Source: RGIG4608 sp045643885 (lineage in GTDB: Bacteria; Bacillota; Clostridia; Oscillospirales; CAG-272). From it: a DNA stretch of 64,000 nucleotides. The number at the start of each line of letters is the position of its first letter. The first letter of the stretch is position 1. The position numbers and the translations under genes were made by a program. Positions 61,680-64,000 of the stretch are shown piece by piece. Under the pieces are notes generated by a model, which saw only the letters and a list, made by a program, of their open reading frames with translations, searched no databases and had not been told where the DNA came from. The stretch lies in contig JAZRFY010000030.1 of the NCBI GenBank assembly GCA_045643885.1, positions 62,001-126,000 of the forward strand, read 5' to 3'.

Positions 61680-63467
61680 ATGAAAAACACAAGCAAAATC
61701 TTAGCTCTCGTTCTCGTAGTAATGACATTGCTTATGAGCTTGAGCGCAATCTCAGCAAGTGCTGCTACCGAAACAGTAACAAAGGTATTTGAAGCTACTG
61801 AACTTGGTACACAGGCACAGGGTGCTTATGCTGATGGTCAGGAAGTTATTGGTGGTACTGATGACTTCTTCACACTTATCATGAGTGCAAAGGTTAAAGT
61901 TGACTCTTCCAGCAAGACATTTGATGACGGTTATACTTCCAACATTAGAGTTAACTGGGGTGGCAAATCCACAACTTCTTTGAACGTTATTAAGTTCACA
62001 GTTCCCTCAGCTGCTACCATCAAGGTATGGTGGGTAAGTGGCGGTGACGGAAGAACAGTTGCTCTTTGGGACGAAGCAGGCGCTTCACTCGGCACTTGCG
62101 CAGCAACTCCCGTTAAGAATGCTCTTTATATCGACACATATACAGCTTCTGAAGCTGGTACATATATGATTGCTTCTCCCGAAGGAAGCAACTACATTTT
62201 CAAGGTAGAAGTATCTTGGACAGTTGAGCTTTGCGACCACGAGGGTGGCACAGCTACATGTAAGGACCAGGCAGTTTGCTCCAAGTGCGGACAGCCCTAC
62301 GGTGAACTTACAAACGACCACAACTACTCAGAAGGTGCTTGCACAATTTGTGGTACACCCGACCCCAATGCTTGCGCACACGAAAATATGGCTCCCGCTA
62401 CATGTACAGCTCCTAAGACATGTGAATGCGGTTACACAGAGGGCGACGCTCTTGGTCACGATATGATCGTTGACGATGCAGTTGCTCCCACATGTACAGA
62501 TAAGGGCCTTACAGAAGGTTCACACTGCTCAAGATGTGATGAAAAGGTTGCACAAAAAGAGGTTGATGCTCTTGGTCACACACTTACATTCGTAAACACA
62601 CTTCCCACAGCTGAAGCAGCCGGCAAGACAACAGCTTCCTGCTCCGTTTGTGAAGCTACATACGACTTCGGTGAAGTTAAGGCTATGACAGGCGGTACAT
62701 ACGTTCTTGATGCTGCTGCTCTTGCAGACATTGCTCAGTACACACTCTTTGACGGTGAAGTTAAGATCGTTGAAGGCGTATTTGCATGTCACCTCAGCAA
62801 CAAGTACAGAACAGATGCTAACGCAAAGACATTCGCAGCTGATGACTGGTCATCCACTCACAGAATGAACTTTGGTGGTGTTTCCTCTTACTGCAACAAC
62901 GGTGAAGGTGAAGCAGCTGTTCGTAATGGTGGTCTTAAGAACTTTATCCAGATCGTTACAACAAACACAACAACACTTACATTCCACTGGGGTGTTGGTG
63001 ACAATAACAGAGAAATCGGTGTTTATGATGCAATCACAGGTGAGCTCGTAGCCCACACAACCTTCGCAGGTGCTAAGAACGACCTTGCATACTCAACACT
63101 TGAAATTCCCGCTGGTTCTTACCTCATCGGTACATACCTCGGTGAAGGCGTTTCTTCCGGTGGTAACTACTTCTACAAGATTACAGTAGACGTTGAAATT
63201 CCTCACGTACACGAGTTCTCCGATGCTACTTGCACAGAGCCCTCCAAGTGTGAATGTGGCGAAACTCAGGTTGACGCTCTCGGTCATAGCTTCGCATTCG
63301 GTGCGTGCACAAGATGTGGTGAAGCTGATCCCGACTACGTAGAGCCTCCCGTAGACGGTGGTGAAGACGGTGGCGAACCTCCCGTTGTTAAGCAGAACAT
63401 CTTCCAGAAGATCATCGCTTGGTTCCTTGAACTCTTCAACAAGATCCTTGCATTCTTCAAGAAATAA
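61680..63467 (+). CDS. Secreted surface protein with two beta-sandwich modules and Cys/His repeats
   Basis: 595 residues. Signal peptide to about 28 (ASA cleavage). Module A (35-180, VWWVSGGDGR) and module B (338-507, FHWGVGDNNR) resemble each other and the first module of the PL9 protein. Between them are three to four Cys/His repeats (185-330), and one more follows (510-550), then a Gly/Pro linker and the tail QKIIAWFLELFNKILAFFKK. No enzymatic motif seen. It directly follows the PL9 gene and shares its modules, so it may bind pectin or help hold the lyase. AAAGGA before ATG. Confidence 0.8.
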   Translation: MKNTSKILALVLVVMTLLMSLSAISASAATETVTKVFEATELGTQAQGAYADGQEVIGGTDDFFTLIMSAKVKVDSSSKTFDDGYTSNIRVNWGGKSTTSLNVIKFTVPSAATIKVWWVSGGDGRTVALWDEAGASLGTCAATPVKNALYIDTYTASEAGTYMIASPEGSNYIFKVEVSWTVELCDHEGGTATCKDQAVCSKCGQPYGELTNDHNYSEGACTICGTPDPNACAHENMAPATCTAPKTCECGYTEGDALGHDMIVDDAVAPTCTDKGLTEGSHCSRCDEKVAQKEVDALGHTLTFVNTLPTAEAAGKTTASCSVCEATYDFGEVKAMTGGTYVLDAAALADIAQYTLFDGEVKIVEGVFACHLSNKYRTDANAKTFAADDWSSTHRMNFGGVSSYCNNGEGEAAVRNGGLKNFIQIVTTNTTTLTFHWGVGDNNREIGVYDAITGELVAHTTFAGAKNDLAYSTLEIPAGSYLIGTYLGEGVSSGGNYFYKITVDVEIPHVHEFSDATCTEPSKCECGETQVDALGHSFAFGACTRCGEADPDYVEPPVDGGEDGGEPPVVKQNIFQKIIAWFLELFNKILAFFKK

Positions 63468-63496
63468 TTAGTAAATAGTTATTGCTTAAATAAATT

Positions 63497-63530
63497 GAGC
63501 AGGCACTTTTAAGTGCCTGCTCTTTCTTTG
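63497..63530. terminator. Bidirectional intrinsic terminator
   Basis: 12-bp perfect stem GAGCAGGCACTT / AAGTGCCTGCTC followed by a T-rich run; ends the surface-protein gene and the converging trpB. Confidence 0.9.
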
Positions 63531-63539
63531 TTTAATATA

Positions 63540-64000
63540 CTAAATTCCGTATTTTTCTATAATAAAGTCCATATCCTTATCGCCTCTGCCGGAAAGGTTT
63601 ATAAGAATTGAACCTTTATTCATAGACTTTGCCAATTTGATGCCATACGCAACGGCATGAGCACTCTCGATTGCGGGAATGATTCCCTCAAGTCGAGCAA
63701 GTGTATAAAATGCATCAACGGTTTCTTCATCATCTACAACGTCATACTTAACGCGACCAATATCACGAAGGAATGCGTGTTCAGGTCCCGATGAAGGATA
63801 ATCCAAACCACTGGCAATTGAATATACGGGCGCGGGATCTCCCCATTCGTCCTTGAGCATAACGCTACGGAATCCGTGCATTATTCCCTCTTCTCCGTAC
63901 TGCAAGCTTGCAGCATGGTCGCCAAGTGCTGAGCCTCTTCCAAGCGGCTCGACTCCGTAAATATCAACCGGATCATTCAAAAATCCTGAGAATATTCCTA
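63540..64000 (-). CDS. trpB: Tryptophan synthase beta chain, C-terminal part (partial)
   Basis: The minus-strand frame is open to the right window edge; about 153 codons of the C-terminal part are visible. Recognisable TrpB pieces: VYSIASGLDYPSSGPEH, EGIIPAIESAHAVAYG and the PLP-phosphate-side LINLSGRGDKD near the end. Condenses indole with serine to tryptophan. The N-terminal part, with the PLP lysine, lies outside the window. Confidence 0.95.
   Translation of the reverse strand, partial: GIFSGFLNDPVDIYGVEPLGRGSALGDHAASLQYGEEGIMHGFRSVMLKDEWGDPAPVYSIASGLDYPSSGPEHAFLRDIGRVKYDVVDDEETVDAFYTLARLEGIIPAIESAHAVAYGIKLAKSMNKGSILINLSGRGDKDMDFIIEKYGI

Noticed and set aside
1..64000. tRNA, rRNA, insertion sequences, prophage or plasmid genes
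   Set aside because: I looked for cloverleaf-like tails, rRNA words, transposase motifs and integrases and saw none; this is a negative by reading and not by a program.

Overview
The window looks like chromosomal DNA of an anaerobic, plant-polysaccharide-degrading member of the Clostridia, probably an uncultured gut lineage. The grounds are a standard genetic code, AGGAGG-type ribosome binding sites, nearly textbook sigma-A promoters with 17-bp spacers, short hairpin-plus-T terminators, a SipW/TasA-type signal peptide, Lpl-type sugar ABC transporters, and large secreted proteins carrying a Cys/His repeat (type APTCTETGLTEGKHCSVC) that I know from gut Firmicutes. The assignment is by inference; there is no rRNA or other phylogenetic marker here. 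I see no tRNA, rRNA, CRISPR array, insertion sequence or phage gene.

Layout. 1-10.5 kb: end of a GPH-type sugar symporter, an ATP-type phosphofructokinase, the broken end of a surface protein beside a 22-bp minisatellite, a large SipW-signal surface protein, then housekeeping genes (pyroglutamyl peptidase, DUF6512 membrane protein, nitroreductase, lactaldehyde reductase fucO). 10.5-20.5 kb: one 3289-residue lipoprotein built from about 50 Cys/His repeats. 20.7-26.5 kb: a flavin-reductase-like protein, an MmcQ/YjbR protein and a six-gene minus-strand operon (SDR, two alpha/beta hydrolases, UPF0316, DUF362, lipoprotein). 26.7-31.8 kb: a surface-anchored endonuclease I with its lipoprotein neighbour, and a TetM/EF-G-like GTPase fused to a Rae1/YacP-type NYN ribonuclease domain. 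31.8-33.8 kb: a probable cobalamin-riboswitch operon (DUF4430 lipoprotein, ECF S component, AlkD-like protein). 33.9-37.8 kb: GH5-GH3 glucan operon.

38.3-63.5 kb is a pectin/hexuronate utilisation locus. A 13-kb plus-strand operon encodes an Lpl-type ABC importer (two permeases, lipoprotein binding protein, two separate ATPases), five small membrane proteins of unknown function, and three cytoplasmic-looking enzymes (GH28 polygalacturonase, GH105 unsaturated rhamnogalacturonyl hydrolase, sugar isomerase/epimerase-like TIM barrel). Facing it is uxaB-uxaA-uxaC, the galacturonate catabolic genes; divergent from these are an AraC-type regulator and an AEC carrier, followed by a secreted PL9 pectate lyase and a companion surface protein. 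The picture is: extracellular PL9 cutting of pectate, import of oligomers, trimming inside the cell by GH28/GH105, and entry of galacturonate into the Uxa route. The right edge holds the end of trpB.

The strongest candidates for new biology are the GTPase-Rae1 fusion, the small membrane proteins embedded in the pectin importer operon, a putative new beta-sandwich module shared by the PL9 and three other places in the window, and the giant Cys/His-repeat lipoprotein.
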